From assembly GCA_008360975.2 (NCBI GenBank), contig CM039211.1, forward strand, positions 20,928,943 through 20,992,942: DNA of 64,000 nt, written 5' to 3'. Positions 41,301-54,100 of this stretch are shown piece after piece. Under the pieces are notes generated by a model. It did no database searches and was not told the origin of the DNA. It saw only the letters and a program-made list of their open reading frames with translations. The first letter of the stretch is position 1. Every line of letters begins with the position of its first letter. Origin of the DNA: Lichenostomus cassidix. Taxonomy: Eukaryota > Chordata > Aves > Passeriformes > Meliphagidae. Position numbers and translations under genes: made by a program.

Positions 41301-42033
41301 GACACCATCCAGAAAGGATTCTTTTCTAATACCTCCATTCTTTGTAACAAAGGCTAGCTGTACCTCCTCTTTCAAGCAAAGAAAGACAAGAGTTTGTGCT
41401 TTTAGGGACACGAAGAAGAAAAATTAAACCACAATAGAAAGTGTTAATTTTTTTATTAGAAACAAGTTCTTGGACATTTTCAATATCATTCCAGAAAGAA
41501 AAATAAAGTTTTATCATTTTATTTTCCAGTTTATTAAAGTGTCTCTCTAAAGAGCCTATTAAGTTGAAGGAGAGACAAAAGAGTGGCAACAGTGAATGTA
41601 GATGTTATGAATTCCACTGGGATTTAAGAAGCTGAACCATTAATTTCATTCTTATAAAAGCTGGATTCTCTGTATGCTGATTGCATATTCATTCTTTAAT
41701 CTTTATATGTTTAAAGTTAAAAAAAAAATGACCTGAAATTTCTCCTGTAAATTGTTGAACATTTGCAACAGACAAAGAAAATCACAGTTGGAATTCTTCT
41801 AACACTACAAAAAAATAAATTGAAGCCACAGCGGGAAATAAACATTATATGTAAGGACTTGAGATCTCACCAGAATGCAAGAGCATATTTTGTACTAAAA
41901 GATGATATACTGCCTGTAAACTCATCGTTTAGAATAGGACTTCCAGTTGACTAAGTGGTTGGTAATAATTAATATAAAATTCTCTCATTTTACAAAGAAC
42001 TACACGTTTTCAACTGGATTTCTTGGTGAATAG

Positions 42034-42611
42034 TGTTGCAGTGGCTATGGCTCACATGGGTGCCCCAACCCCCTGGGAGAGAGATGGGGTTGGATCCTGG
42101 GCTTGGTACACTCCCAGGACCCCCTGCTCTCCAGGCCAGTTGGAAGGCACCCAGGCTTGACAAGGTGACAGCCACTCCTCTCCCCCTCCCCTGGTTCCCT
42201 ATATGGTTTTGATTCTAGAATGTTCTTCTTTGTTCATGTTTAAGCAGATATTTGGTTGGTTTTCTTTTTATGGTATTGTTACTTGTTTGGTTATATAATT
42301 TGTCACTCAAAAATCCCCCTTTCCCCATTTGCTCCCCAAATCTCCTCCTTCCCTTTCCCCTCCCCCTATAAAAACTGTTGTACAGAAGGGCTCGGGGCCA
42401 TTTTGTCGATACCCCGAGACCCCTCCAACTCCCCTGACCCCTTACCCTAATAAACCCTCCTTGGAGCACCAACAATCTGGACTGCATCTCCTGTTTTGCT
42501 TCGCCGACCTGCTGACAGCACCTGCGCTCCCTCGGGGCCCCGCCCTCTCCCGCAGTCTCTCCCTTCCCCGAACTCCGGGGTGGTGGGGCACCCAGGGACG
42601 GAACCCCCACA
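42034..42611 (+). mobile_element. Solo LTR of an endogenous retrovirus, family not identified
   Basis: A GC-rich 578-base block bounded by TGTTGCAG and CCCCCACA, i.e. the TG...CA ends of an LTR. It has a TATA box (CTATAAAA, 42366-42373) and, about 80 bases on, an AATAAA signal (42449-42454). Then follows a C-rich tail, as in U3-R-U5. Flanks read GAATAG before and GAACAC after, which might be a decayed duplication. There is no internal retroviral region, so this is a solo LTR. Promoter and poly(A) signals are intact, so it may be younger than the ERVL-type LTR at 10879. The open frames on both strands across it are non-coding. Confidence 0.75.
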
Positions 42612-43274
42612 GAACACCTGAATTGGGGATTACATTGAAATAAAAAGCTTTCTTGGTTTTTTTCAGCTTGTTGCACAAAAGATTGTCGGGGTACAAGATC
42701 CCTCTTTTTGTTCCTGCCTGCCAATTGGAGGCTTGAGGTAAATTGAAAGCACAAGCAGCTCCATTTAATTAGGTATATATTTTTGATGGCAAAGAATGAA
42801 CCTCCCTACAGCTGCTGTGTTTCTTTCAGCAGCATGTTTTCAAGACTAACAAGGCAATAGCCTCAATAGCATGAACTCAGATCATACATATATAAGAACT
42901 GATGCAAATTTCTTTAAAAATATATATTTGTGTACAACACTCCAAACTGTATTTTTCTTGCTCCTGATTGCTAGGATAGGTATTATTTTTTAATAATAAA
43001 AGTCCAGATTGCTTACAGAATATCTGCATACATGTAACTCAAAGCACTGTAGTAAAACTTGCATTCATTTTTGTAAAATGAAAAACAGCAAGTGAAGCTA
43101 TGAGAGTTCTCCATGCTTTGCATGTTGTTTACATTGTGAGGATGCAACAACATTCATTATATTCTCACAATCTCTGTTACCATGGAATGTGAGTGCTTCC
43201 TGGTCCCTGTTATAGCTATTCTCGTCACTAACATGAGCAAGATGGAAGTGCCATTGTCCATGTTGTACAGCTGG
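42612..43274. other. AT-rich spacer, no gene seen
   Basis: Ordinary AT-rich sequence between two LTRs. The part after about 43090 is less AT-rich and could be a decayed continuation of the LTR that follows. Confidence 0.55.
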
Positions 43275-44130
43275 GGACCCATTGCTCAAAAAGCAGCTTG
43301 GTTTGGGGCACCTAGTAAAGCTTCTGCAGTTTGGGGCTTTGTGTACATGTAACCCAAGTCCTGAGTTGTGGTCAGTTCAGCCTGTGCTGCCTCTGCTGCT
43401 CCTTTCTCTACAGGGGGAAGACTCCTCCACTCTCCCCCTGCTCCATCATAGGATCCTCCCTGAACTTCTGCAGCATAGGTCTTTCCCATCCACTGCAGTT
43501 CTTCACAAACTGCTCCAGCATGGGTCCCTTCCATGGGGTGCAGTCCTTCAGGAACAGGCTATTACAGTGTGGAACTCCCAAAAGTTCATGAGTCCTGGCA
43601 GAACACCTGTCCAGTGTGGACTCTGTTCTCCATAAATCCACAGGTCCTGCCTGGAGCCTGCCCCATTTTGTGATTCCTGTGGGATCACAGCCTCCTTTGG
43701 GCATTCGCCAGCTCCAGCATGGGTCCTCCAGGAGGTGCAGGAGGATCTCTGCTCCATTGTGGACCTCCACAGGCACAGTTACCTCACATGTTTGTCACTA
43801 TGGACTGCAGGGTAATCTCTGCTCTGGCACCTAGAGCAGCTGCTCTGCCTCCTCCACTGAGCTTGTTATCTGCAGATATGTGTTCTCTTACATAATCTCA
43901 TTACGCTCTTCTCTGTCCACAGTTTGCTTCTGTGCAATAACTTGTTTTCATTCTTAAACCTGCTATCCAATAAGTGCTGCCACCATCACTGATGGTCTCA
44001 TCCTAGCCCAGTGGTGAGTCTGTCTTGGAGCCAGCTGGCACTCGCTCTGTTGGACATGTGGGGAGCTTCCAGTAGCTTCTTACAAAAGCCACCCTTGTAG
44101 CCCTCCTGCTACCAAAACCCCGCCAAGCAA
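43275..44130 (-). mobile_element. Truncated endogenous-retrovirus LTR
   Basis: Read on the minus strand, this matches in outline an avian LTR that I know. It starts TTTGCTTGGCGGGGTTTTGG, then has GGTGGCTTTTGTAAGAAGC, GAAGCTCCCCACATGTCC, GCCAGCTGGCTCCAAG and CATCAGTGATGGTGG. It continues into a GC-rich region with recurring GGAGCAG and GCAGTCCATGG units (a degenerate internal repeat). The 3' part expected for this LTR, with the poly(A) region, is not recognisable, so it is truncated there. The minus-strand frame at 43408-43776 is produced by the internal repeat and is not a gene. Family assignment (ERVL-like) is from memory. Confidence 0.7.
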
Positions 44131-45122
44131 ATCACAGAACCACAGAGTCAATTGTATTAGAAAAGTCCCCTGAGATATCAAGTGCACTCTGTGAGCAATC
44201 ACCACCTTGACAAGTAGACCATGTCACTGAGGGCCATATCCAGCCTTTTCTTAAAAACCTTAAGGGAAAGCAAGTCCACCATCTCCCTGTGCAGTCCATT
44301 ACAGTGCTTAACCAACCTTTCCATGAAGTCTTTCCTCCTAATGTCCATGCTAAACCTGCTCGGGTGCAGCTTAAGGCTATGTGCTCTCATCCTGTCGCTG
44401 GCTGCCTAGGAGAAGAGACCAAAGCCCACCTGGCTCCATCATCCTTTGAGGGAGTTGTAGAGAGCAGTAAAGTTTCTCCTGAGCCTACTTTTCTCCAGGG
44501 TAAACAATCCCAATTCCCTCAGCTGCTCCTTGTAGGTCATGTACTCCAGACCCTTCGCCAGCTTTGTTGCCCTTCTCTGGACCCTCTCCTGTATCTCAAC
44601 ATCCTTTCTGAATTGAGGGACCCAGAACTGAACATAGGATTTGAGGTGTGGCCTCACCAGTGCTGAGTATAGGGGGAGAATCTCTTCCCTGACCACACTA
44701 CTGCTGATCCAGGCCAGGATGCCATTGGCCTTCTTGGCCACTTGGGCACAGCTGGCTCATGTTCAGTGGCTGTTGAACAGCACCCCCAGGTGTTTTTCCA
44801 CTAGGCTGATTTCTAGCCACCCTGACCCCAGCCTGTAGTGCTGCATTGGGTTGTAGTGACCAAAGGGTCAGAACTGGCATTTAGCCTTGTTGAACCTCAC
44901 ATAGCAGGTAACAGCCCATCTATCCAGCCTGGCCAGGTCCCTCTGCAGAGCCCTCCTACCCTCCAGCAGATTAACACTCCCACTCAGCTTGGTGTCATCT
45001 GCAAATTTGCTAACGGTAGACTCGATACGCTCACCCAGATCATCAATGAAGATATCAAACAGGACTGTGCCCAATACTGATCCCTGGCAGACACCACTAA
45101 TGACCAAACGCCAACTGGATGA
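44131..45122 (-). mobile_element. CR1 LINE, 5'-truncated, minus strand
   Basis: The minus strand encodes the C-terminal half of the CR1 reverse transcriptase. First comes [20 protein letters not shown] with the catalytic FADDTKLSG motif (frame 44868-45107). Next come [10 protein letters not shown] and [10 protein letters not shown] (44439-44741), then FMERLVKHCNGLHREMVDL (44199-44390). Frames shift between these blocks, so it is a dead copy. The 3' end reads GACTCTGTGGTTCTGTGATT, the typical CR1 terminus. The upstream end stops near 45122 inside the reverse-transcriptase domain, which is the usual 5' truncation. Confidence 0.95.
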
Positions 45123-48100
45123 TCCAATACATTAGAAAAGCTACAATTCCTTTGATATGAGTGTCTGTGTTCACCAGTTGGCTAGAAAAGGTCCTTTGCT
45201 TTCTCTTCCTGGTCTCAGAGATCTTGCAGGTTTCGGCCTGTCAAAATTTTGGCCTGTCAAAAAGTTTTGACACTGTCCACTTTGCCCAGAACAGGCAGTT
45301 TCTCTATCCACATTATTCTGCTCCTTGTGGACAGCAAAATCTCCTGGCCAGAGGAAATGGCTGAAATGGGAAGGGATGATGCACCCCACTTATCCCTTAA
45401 TGATGCTTCAGTGAACGAGGTACCCCTTCACCATATGGAGTTCATGCTATAGTGAGTGCTGCTGAGACTCAGAGTATGCTGAGCTTTTCCAGAGATTAGA
45501 CATTGCTCCAGTTTATCTCCAGATGATAATACAGACTCACTGAAACTGAAGGTTTACTTTTGCATATTGCGTGATTTTCTATATTGTTATTTATTTACAT
45601 TAGACATCCAAGAAATTTTTTTGGAAAATGGAAAAATAAGTAGTGGATTAACATACAAAACAAAAATTTTCTTATTCATTTCATAGAATAAACATAACTT
45701 TTTGCTAGGATGTATTGTAAATATCAAATCGGGTGCCCTAGAGTGGAAGAAAAAGAGGTTTAAAAAGCTGGCTATGCTTTCTCTGATCAATCTTGTATCT
45801 ACTTATAATAGGAGAATGACAGAAAATAAAATTCTTCCACATTCTCCATTAAAGGGAACTTGGCAGCTGTTGCTGAAAAGTATTTTGGAGCCAATTAGAT
45901 CAACATTTTTTTTAAAAAAGAGCAATGTATGTGTCGGAGAATGACAAAAATATCCATCTTTTGACCCTCTATTTACAACTTTGTGCCAAGTTCTGAATAT
46001 GACATACCTAATAGCTTTTAGTACTGGACTTGGAATGACTCCCAGGAAAGGTTGGTTTCTGACCCTGTCACAGTAGTGTGTCTCTGCTGACTTCAGTAAA
46101 ATTATTCCTAGTTTACCCCAACAAGTGAGGTCAGAATCAAGAAATCATTTTAAGTGAAAAATGTTCTACAAGAAATACTGTAAAAACCAGCTGTTGCAGT
46201 AATATGTTTGAAGATACTCCAACGTATTGCAGCCAGGGTATCTGAAGCCAGTTTCTGTGACTGGTTTCGGAATCATCAAATGGAATGTTCATTATCATAC
46301 TCCAAATGCCATCTCTAGGACAATACAGGTATAGAATTGCAAACCTAGTTTTGTAAATAGTTTGTTGCTTCAGCTAAGCTAGCTGCATCAAGCTTTGGCT
46401 TAGGAGACCTAGACCAGAGGTGCAATATATGGGATTTAACAGAACGTGATTGAAGAATGTTCAAGCTCACATGAATGAGAGCTTACACACCTAGGAGAAG
46501 AAAAACAATCTATTCAAAGCTCAGAGAGGCGTGCAGGAATCCTAAATAACCTCTGCACCATATCTGCTGCTAAGTGTCTTGGCATGGGTTGATAGCTCAG
46601 GTTTACCACAGTGTTGATGGCACTCTGGTACTGCCAATCCATTGGCACGTGGAAAACTAGGGGTGAAACTAAAATACAGTCATTCTTACACAAGCATATA
46701 TTCCCTTTTTGAAGAAGAGGAGACTAGAACAAAAAAAAAAAAAAAAATTATTAGCCTGAGATTTTGCAGTGGAACAGATCAGAACAGGATGTATTTTCTG
46801 CCACTGTTGGCTCTTCAATATTCTGATTAGGTCTTATTAAAATATTTACAATAGGATCTCATGTCACAAAACAAACATTGTCAAGCAGAACTTAGTCACA
46901 ACATCACAAGTCAGCATGTCACATGGTATCTAACAAATTATTTTCACCATATGAATCCTCACATTATTGTGGTGAACAAAAGTCATCTACAGATGGGCAT
47001 TTCTTCTGTTTTGAAGAGAAAAACATCAGAGACTTGGTTAAATGGAAATACTCAGAGTAGATAAAGAGATTTTTATAAAAAGATGAACAACAAAATCACT
47101 GCAGCAGCTGTATTACTGTTTTGTAAGATTACTACAAAAAGAAAATAAGCTGAAAATCAGAAAATCTTGTTCAAGAGAAATAAATGCATCATGTATATTC
47201 AACAGAGCTCTGTTTTCCAGAGTTTAAAAGGAAAACATCTGACAGTAATTCTTCCATGGATAGTCTGTCATCTAACTATTAAAATCTTAGAATATAATTA
47301 AAGATTAAAAAGTATTACTTTATGCAGCATGGTTAAAATTACACCATTTCTGGCAAAGGGTATAATCACAAATTTCCCTATTTAATTACCATCTGCATTT
47401 ATCCAACAATTCAAAATTAGAATCCAGCACTACATATTGATCTCCTATTAATATCTATGCTCTAATAAAGTGAGTATTTTAAAAATCTACCAACAGAGAC
47501 CTTTATAATATATGACATGATTTAAACATATTTTATTTAATGCCAGAGAGAATTTGCATTTCATCTCAGCATTTTATGAAGCTGCAGTAAATGACGTAGC
47601 TTAGTTTTTAGATTTCAGACTAATTTCATTTCAATTTGATCTCAATCTTATATAATTCTTAGGTTTTGTAAAAAAAACTGAAAACTACCATGTGGAATAA
47701 CATGTCAAAAATATGGGATGTTTAGATTCATGGTATGTGAATTTAGTAAAGTATATGATGCATGAAAAAACCACACAAAAAAGTGACACCTAATGACAGA
47801 ATGTAAATGAATCTTAATTGTTTACCATATACTTGAAGTTGACATCTTGCAGGGATGAGAACATTTTCATGATATGATATTATATGATACAGATTTTCAT
47901 GGCAGAACCTTTTCATGGTATGCTAGATCTTCAAAGCAAAGTTAAAGACACATTCAAATACTTTTATTGTTCATGAGCCAAATGTGAAAGAGGTTTTCAG
48001 ATGAAGAAATGAGTCTTCTCTACTACAAGTTTGAAAAGGATAGTCTTAGAAACAAAGAAAAAATTATTTATGGAAAAAACCCCAAACCAACAAATATGAA

Positions 48101-51100
48101 ATGCATTTTAATTTGTTGTCCAGAAAAGAATTAAATAGTAAAGATTTGTCTTACACTTGTAGTGGTTACAAGTCTGTGGTTTATTTTGGTTTCAAGGAGA
48201 AAAGCAGCTTCCTGTCAAGCTCACTAGCTGGATAAACTTTCATTAAAATACTGTCCACTTCAGGGGAATACTTGCCTGTAATTCCTCTCAATGACTTCTG
48301 AACAACTAAATTTCAAAACAGTAAACCATATAAGGCACCAATAATTTTTGTAGCATAGTGACAAATTGGCTTCAAAATTATGTCAGCCCATGTTAAAGCT
48401 GGGGGGTATACAACAACTTTAAGCTAAATGTTGAGATAAAAAGGAACAATTTCTTTTTCTTCCCTGGTCGTTAGCACTAAATATATGTTAGGCGTTGTCT
48501 CCTGAGAGTGTTATATTTTTTAATATAATGTGCTCTAACATCTAGCTAAAGTTGTTTAATTTTCCACTAGCTAAAGGAATATTTGCATATGCTGAACCCC
48601 TGATTCTGTTCTTAAATTTGCATAAGCTACATTTAGACAAAGCAAATGTTTAAGGAATAGACAGCACTTCAGCAGTAAATTGACAAGTTCAAATTCTGTT
48701 CTCAATTACAATCAGGGTTAATCTCAGTGTCTGTGCGTTTGACAGCAGACACAGTCCCAGGTCTCCATTTCTAGAAGTTGTTTTTGCAGTAGTCCAACTC
48801 ACTTCCCAGTGCAGTTGCTTCTTGCTTTTATCAGTATGAGAAAAGTCTATGTTGAATGCATTGTCTTTTTCCTGGCATATAGTTTACATTAAATGTAAAA
48901 GAGTTAGATGGTGTACTTTATTAAACATCATTTTAAAAAAAGATCACACGAGACCTAAGACTGCAAGATTCTACAGTTTGCTTTCCATGAACAAGCTTTT
49001 CTCTGCGTACCTGCTTAGGCATCCCCAAAACGTTTTTTTCTGACTGACTCAATTCCAGAACATAGAATAAATTTTAAAAAAACCAATATGTTTACCACTG
49101 CATTCTGCTCTCTTTTTCGGTGGAAGACTAACTCAGTGACCTTTAAGACACCAAATACCTCTTATCTTCCCGTCTCTCTTTTATGTAAGCTTTCCCAAAG
49201 ACTGGAATCTCTGTCCTACAATTCCAAAAGAAGAAGACAAATATGTCTCTCCTGGAATATTTTCATTGGAAGGGCAGAGGGTTTTTTTGACTTTTAAATT
49301 TCACCTGCAGACCTCACAGAAACCCCCCTTACTTCACATCTGCCTGGCATGCAGATTAGGACTGAGTCCTCCCCATTGAATAAGGAGTGCCATGACATAA
49401 TGTGGTTTCATACTTGCAAGATTGAGGGACTCGTCATCATAGCACAACAGAATTATTAAAGTAAATTAGCATTTCTGGAAATAGGTAATGTAATATAAAA
49501 ATGCTATATTTCTGCTGCCATATTCATTGCTATCTAGCTGTGTGTACATTTAAAAAAACCCTCATAATTGAAAGCTTGTCCAGACTGATGCTTACAGCCC
49601 CCTCCCTTTTTATTAGAAGATGAGGCTATTACAACATCTGTATATGAATCAGAGCTTCATTCTCCACAGCTGAAGGTAGTGCTTACAAATCCCTTGAACA
49701 GGCACTAAGAGCTCACTGAAGAGCCTGTGCTCCCCCTTCTCTGCTCTTACTGGGCACTGTGGGATGGCCAGAGTGAGGATTTTGCCATGACTTATTTTCC
49801 CCTCCTCTCCTTGGCATAGTATTTTCAGCTTGGAAAAGTTTTATTTAGTATAGTTTAATGCCCATTACCCTAAATTTCTAATAACTTATTCAAGTGTTGA
49901 GGGAAAAAAAAAACCCTAAACAAGTAAATCAACGCTTAACAGAACTGTGGGGAAGGGTGTAGAAAAGTGCAAAGTCAAGATGCTCCTCATGTCCCCATCC
50001 TGGTTCCACTAGCTGGGCAAGGGGCAGCCATACAGGCTGTGCATCATGGGTCCAAGTGTGTCATGGTTCCTCTGTGCATTCCTGTGCGCAGTGCTCTCCT
50101 GTGGCTCCATCTTCCTTTTTTTACTGGTTTTTCCATATTCCAGCCATGTTACAGCAGGGGCCACCTGCAGAGTCCCCCAGGGAGTGTCCCTGCCCTGGTG
50201 CAGGTCCTGTTTAATGGCCTCGGGCCCTCACAGGAACCCCTTCCCTTTTATATGGAGGGCTTCTTCCCAAGAGTCCCCAGCTGCCTTTCCAGCACCTTTC
50301 CACAGCATGCCTCCAACTACATCTCTCCAAGAGGGCCTTCCTCCCCATGTTTCCCCCCTCAGGACTGTGGATCTCCATGAAAATCACCTGAGCCAAGACA
50401 CCATGTCTATGACTTCAAGGGGCAAGGCGGTGGTGCTGGAACCTCCCACAGCCACCCTGCTGCCCCACCAGGCACACCTTATCCTCCCTTGGCCATAAAA
50501 ACTCTTTCTGAAATTCTGAGGATTTCAGAGGATGGGAGGGAATTAAGCCTATTTGAGCCTGCAGGTAAAAGCAGTGGTAACTAAAGCTTTCCCTTCTCCT
50601 CCGAGAGGTAGGAACAAGGTGAACAGATACTTGGTTAAGACTCACCTCGGTGACATCTCCCCGAATCTAAGCCAGACCACAAAAGGTGCAGAGATGTGTG
50701 CAAGTGCTGGTTTGGTCACCAAACCAGCTGCACAAGGTGGGCTGTTTCCCCAGGAACTTGTGAGATGCCAACAAACTGCCGACAAGGATCAGCAACAGGC
50801 TTCCAGAGAAAATTGGGTCCAGACCTGTGTCCTCTTGGTCACAGGTATCTCATCTTAGGGCTTTTTTCTTTGTGTCATTCTTTCCCATGTGAAGGATTTA
50901 TTTGACATTCTCAGGCTTCTTCTTGCTCTGTAATTGTCTGAATAAAAACTTGAAGTGCTCACAATTCAACTGTCCTCGTGCACAGAAGCCAGCTGCACTC
51001 ACGCTGCTGCTTATAGCTACCCTCCTCATCCTAGGCACTATTCAAAATCTTTTGTAATTGTATGGTATTGTAAGGGCAGTCAATTGTTATTAATTTTACT

Positions 51101-54100
51101 ACTCTTTTTTTTTTCCTATGCCTTGTCACATGGATATGAAAAGGATGTTGTGTATCATCTGGGCCATTCTCATTAAAACTACTTTTTCTTAATGACTAAT
51201 TAAGTTGTCGCTATAACAGTAACCATCTGCAAGTGAAATCCTCTGTCAATTGCACTAACAACAGCTTGAGCACCCATGCTTTTGCTTCCATGCTGTATCT
51301 ACACCATAAAATATTCAACAACCTTTGGCCCTGCAAAAATTAGTTTCCTCATTTCAGCAGTGTGGCACTTTTACTATTTTGCAGCAATTTGATAATGGAT
51401 ATACAGAACTAACTACAGGGGGTTGAACGTAGCAAAAATACTGGTTTAATTATTTTACACAAGCAGTTTTTTAATTGTACTAATTATCAAGAGATTTTGT
51501 TCATATGAACGTCCATTTTCATATTATACCAAGTCATTCATGTGTTAAAAAGTGAGCTCACTTTGACTGTGTACTCATTATTGTTTCTGACTCCTTCTTC
51601 TCCTGTTCTCAGATGTTTCAGGCATCCAATCAGCATATAGAAACCATACTTAAACACCCAGGTAATCAATCATAGATCACAAACAAACCAAAGTTGAACA
51701 GTGCCTAAATAATCTATTAATTTAAAATAGTCCACCCAAACTATTCATCTGATCATTATAACTAAGGCAAACAAAAAAAAATTAGGCCTGTGTCACAACA
51801 AATTTGAGTAAGATAAAGGGCTGCATTTTGCAGTTCATTTATTTGTGAAGAATGACTATGTCAGATATAATGAAAGCCTCATCAAAGAGGTTTAGTTTCT
51901 TCAAGTCTTTGACTTCTGAAAAATACACAAAATAGACTCTATCTGGAGACCAGCCCTGCAGAAAGAGATCTTGGGGTTTTGGTGGATGGCAATGAGTCAG
52001 CAGTGCTCCTGCTGCCAGGAGGGTCACTCGTGTCCTGGGGTGCATCAGGCACAGCATTGCCAGCACGGCAAGGGAGGGGATTGTCCTGCTCTGCTCTGCA
52101 CTGGGGCAGCCGCACCTCCAGTGCTGGGGGCAGTTTTGGGCGCCACAATATAAAGACATAAAACTATTGTAGTGTATCCAGAGGATTGCAACCAAGATGG
52201 TGAAAGGCCTCGGGGGTAAGAGTTAGAATGAGTAGCTGAGGTCACTTGGCTTGTTCAGCTTGGGGAAGAGGAGGCTGAAGGACCCCATTTCAGGCCACAT
52301 TTTCCTCAAGAGGGACAGCAGAGGTGGAGATGCTGCTCTCCTCTTTCTGCTGACCAGAAATAAGAGAGGACTTAGAATAAAACTCTTTCAAAGCAAGTTC
52401 AGATTAGACATTAGGAAATGGTTCTTCACTGAGAGGTTGATTGGCCAGTGGAACAGGCTCCTATAGAAGTGGTCATGGCAACAAGCCTGTCAAAGTTCAA
52501 GGAGTGACAGGATGATGCCCTTAGTCATATGGTTTAGTTTTAGGTACTCCTGAGAGGAGAAGGGAGTTGGATTAGATGATCTTTGTGGTCCCCTTCCAAC
52601 TTGAGCTAATCTATGATTCCATGATCCTGTGATTCCAACACTTAAGGTGATAAGTCATATTCTTTGATAAGCAGCCCTCAGTAATTTAATAGCATATACA
52701 TATAACCATCCACATATATGTGTACGTGCTCCCATTTTGTGTATACGTCATTATAAATGTGTGAGTGATTCCTTGATTTGAATAGGACTGCTCACAAATG
52801 TAAGGATCTGTTTAAATGCTGCACTTGGGACTGAACACATAGAAATGAGAATAAAACCCACAGAAGTTTCATTTAGCCCCTGCTGAAACCAGTAAGAGTC
52901 TTGCCACTGCCTGTGGTGAGAGCTGGATCAGATCCAAGCCTGGATGAAGTGCTCAGCATGTGAAAGCCACTGAAATGTGCAAGGCATTTATAACCAAAAA
53001 CATATCTGAAGAAAAGTGATATTTTCTGATATATAAGCATGAGATTGTGCTGAATCTGTGACACTGAAGGTCTATTATCTATAGTCATGTATTATTGAAG
53101 GAAAAAGCTAGCAAACATTGTGCAAGTGAGGCCTCTGAGGCTATATGAAAGAGAGAAAATCTTCAAAAATGAGGCTATGCATTGCATTTAGGAGGCAAGA
53201 GTAACAAAAGAAAGCCACTTTTCCTTAAATCACACTGTATTAAATGCATGTCTGAGGTGTTTTGTTTAGCTTTCTTTTTCTTCCAGCTGAGCAATTTTGG
53301 AGCCATTCCTGAATATTTAAAAATAAGACATTCAACTACTAAATGTGAAGTCATATTTTTCAAGCATATGACCCTCAGGTAGCTGTTGGCAGTCTCTGGA
53401 AGACAAAATTATTTTGCAGCCTACTTCTCAAGAACTTATCTATGAAGAGATTGGATATTTCAGTGGGTTTGTTTGCTGCATCCTGGCTACCAGAGATGAT
53501 CATATTCTTGGAATTCTTCATACAATGAGTCTATCTTGAAAAGAAAAGACAAAAATAGTCTTTATATGGAATACATAAACAAAAGCTTTTCTTTACATCT
53601 TTTTGAAAAACATTTTTCCTTACTCTTGTCTTCATACTTCATCCTTCCTTGTCTCATCTGATCATTTTTTATTCAAAGTTTTGTCATCTGGCACTTGAAA
53701 TCTTTCAGGGTAAGTGCAATCCGTTAGGTGAGCTATTTTCCTTTAGGTAAATTATCAAGTAGAAGGAAACAAAGATTAAATCCTTCAGGACTAGTTCAAA
53801 ACAACAAAGCTGCCTGAAGCTTATGTCCATCATTTTAACTTAGAGAGTCCAAGCATATGAATAGATATCATACAACAAATTAGCAGTAAAATATGAACTA
53901 CCAGGTCACTGAACATCATTATTTTTCTATGCAGTATAAAGTTTTCTATGAAGTGGTTAATTTTTAACAGTAGAAATGTCTTTGCTCCATAAAAGAATGT
54001 TCAACTCAATCAAGATAGTCCCTCCTACCAGTTTTACACATTTTTTTACACCGGTAAGTTACTTCTAAACTGCAGTTATAATACATAAATGCTTTAGCAC

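Larger units (their letters stand above)
33577..42033. other. AT-rich desert with simple repeats, no gene seen
   Basis: No supported gene or transposon. It contains a (TAA)n repeat (36068-36100), a pyrimidine-rich stretch (about 36590-36760), a polypyrimidine tract with a G-rich neighbour (37313-37400) and a duplicated AT-rich motif (38303-38390). The 134-codon plus-strand frame at 39645-40049 is a low-complexity, T-rich frame with Phe/Leu/Ser bias, as expected by chance. The 39410-39500 part contains TTTAATTAATCATTC and may be regulatory, but this is unproven. Confidence 0.65.
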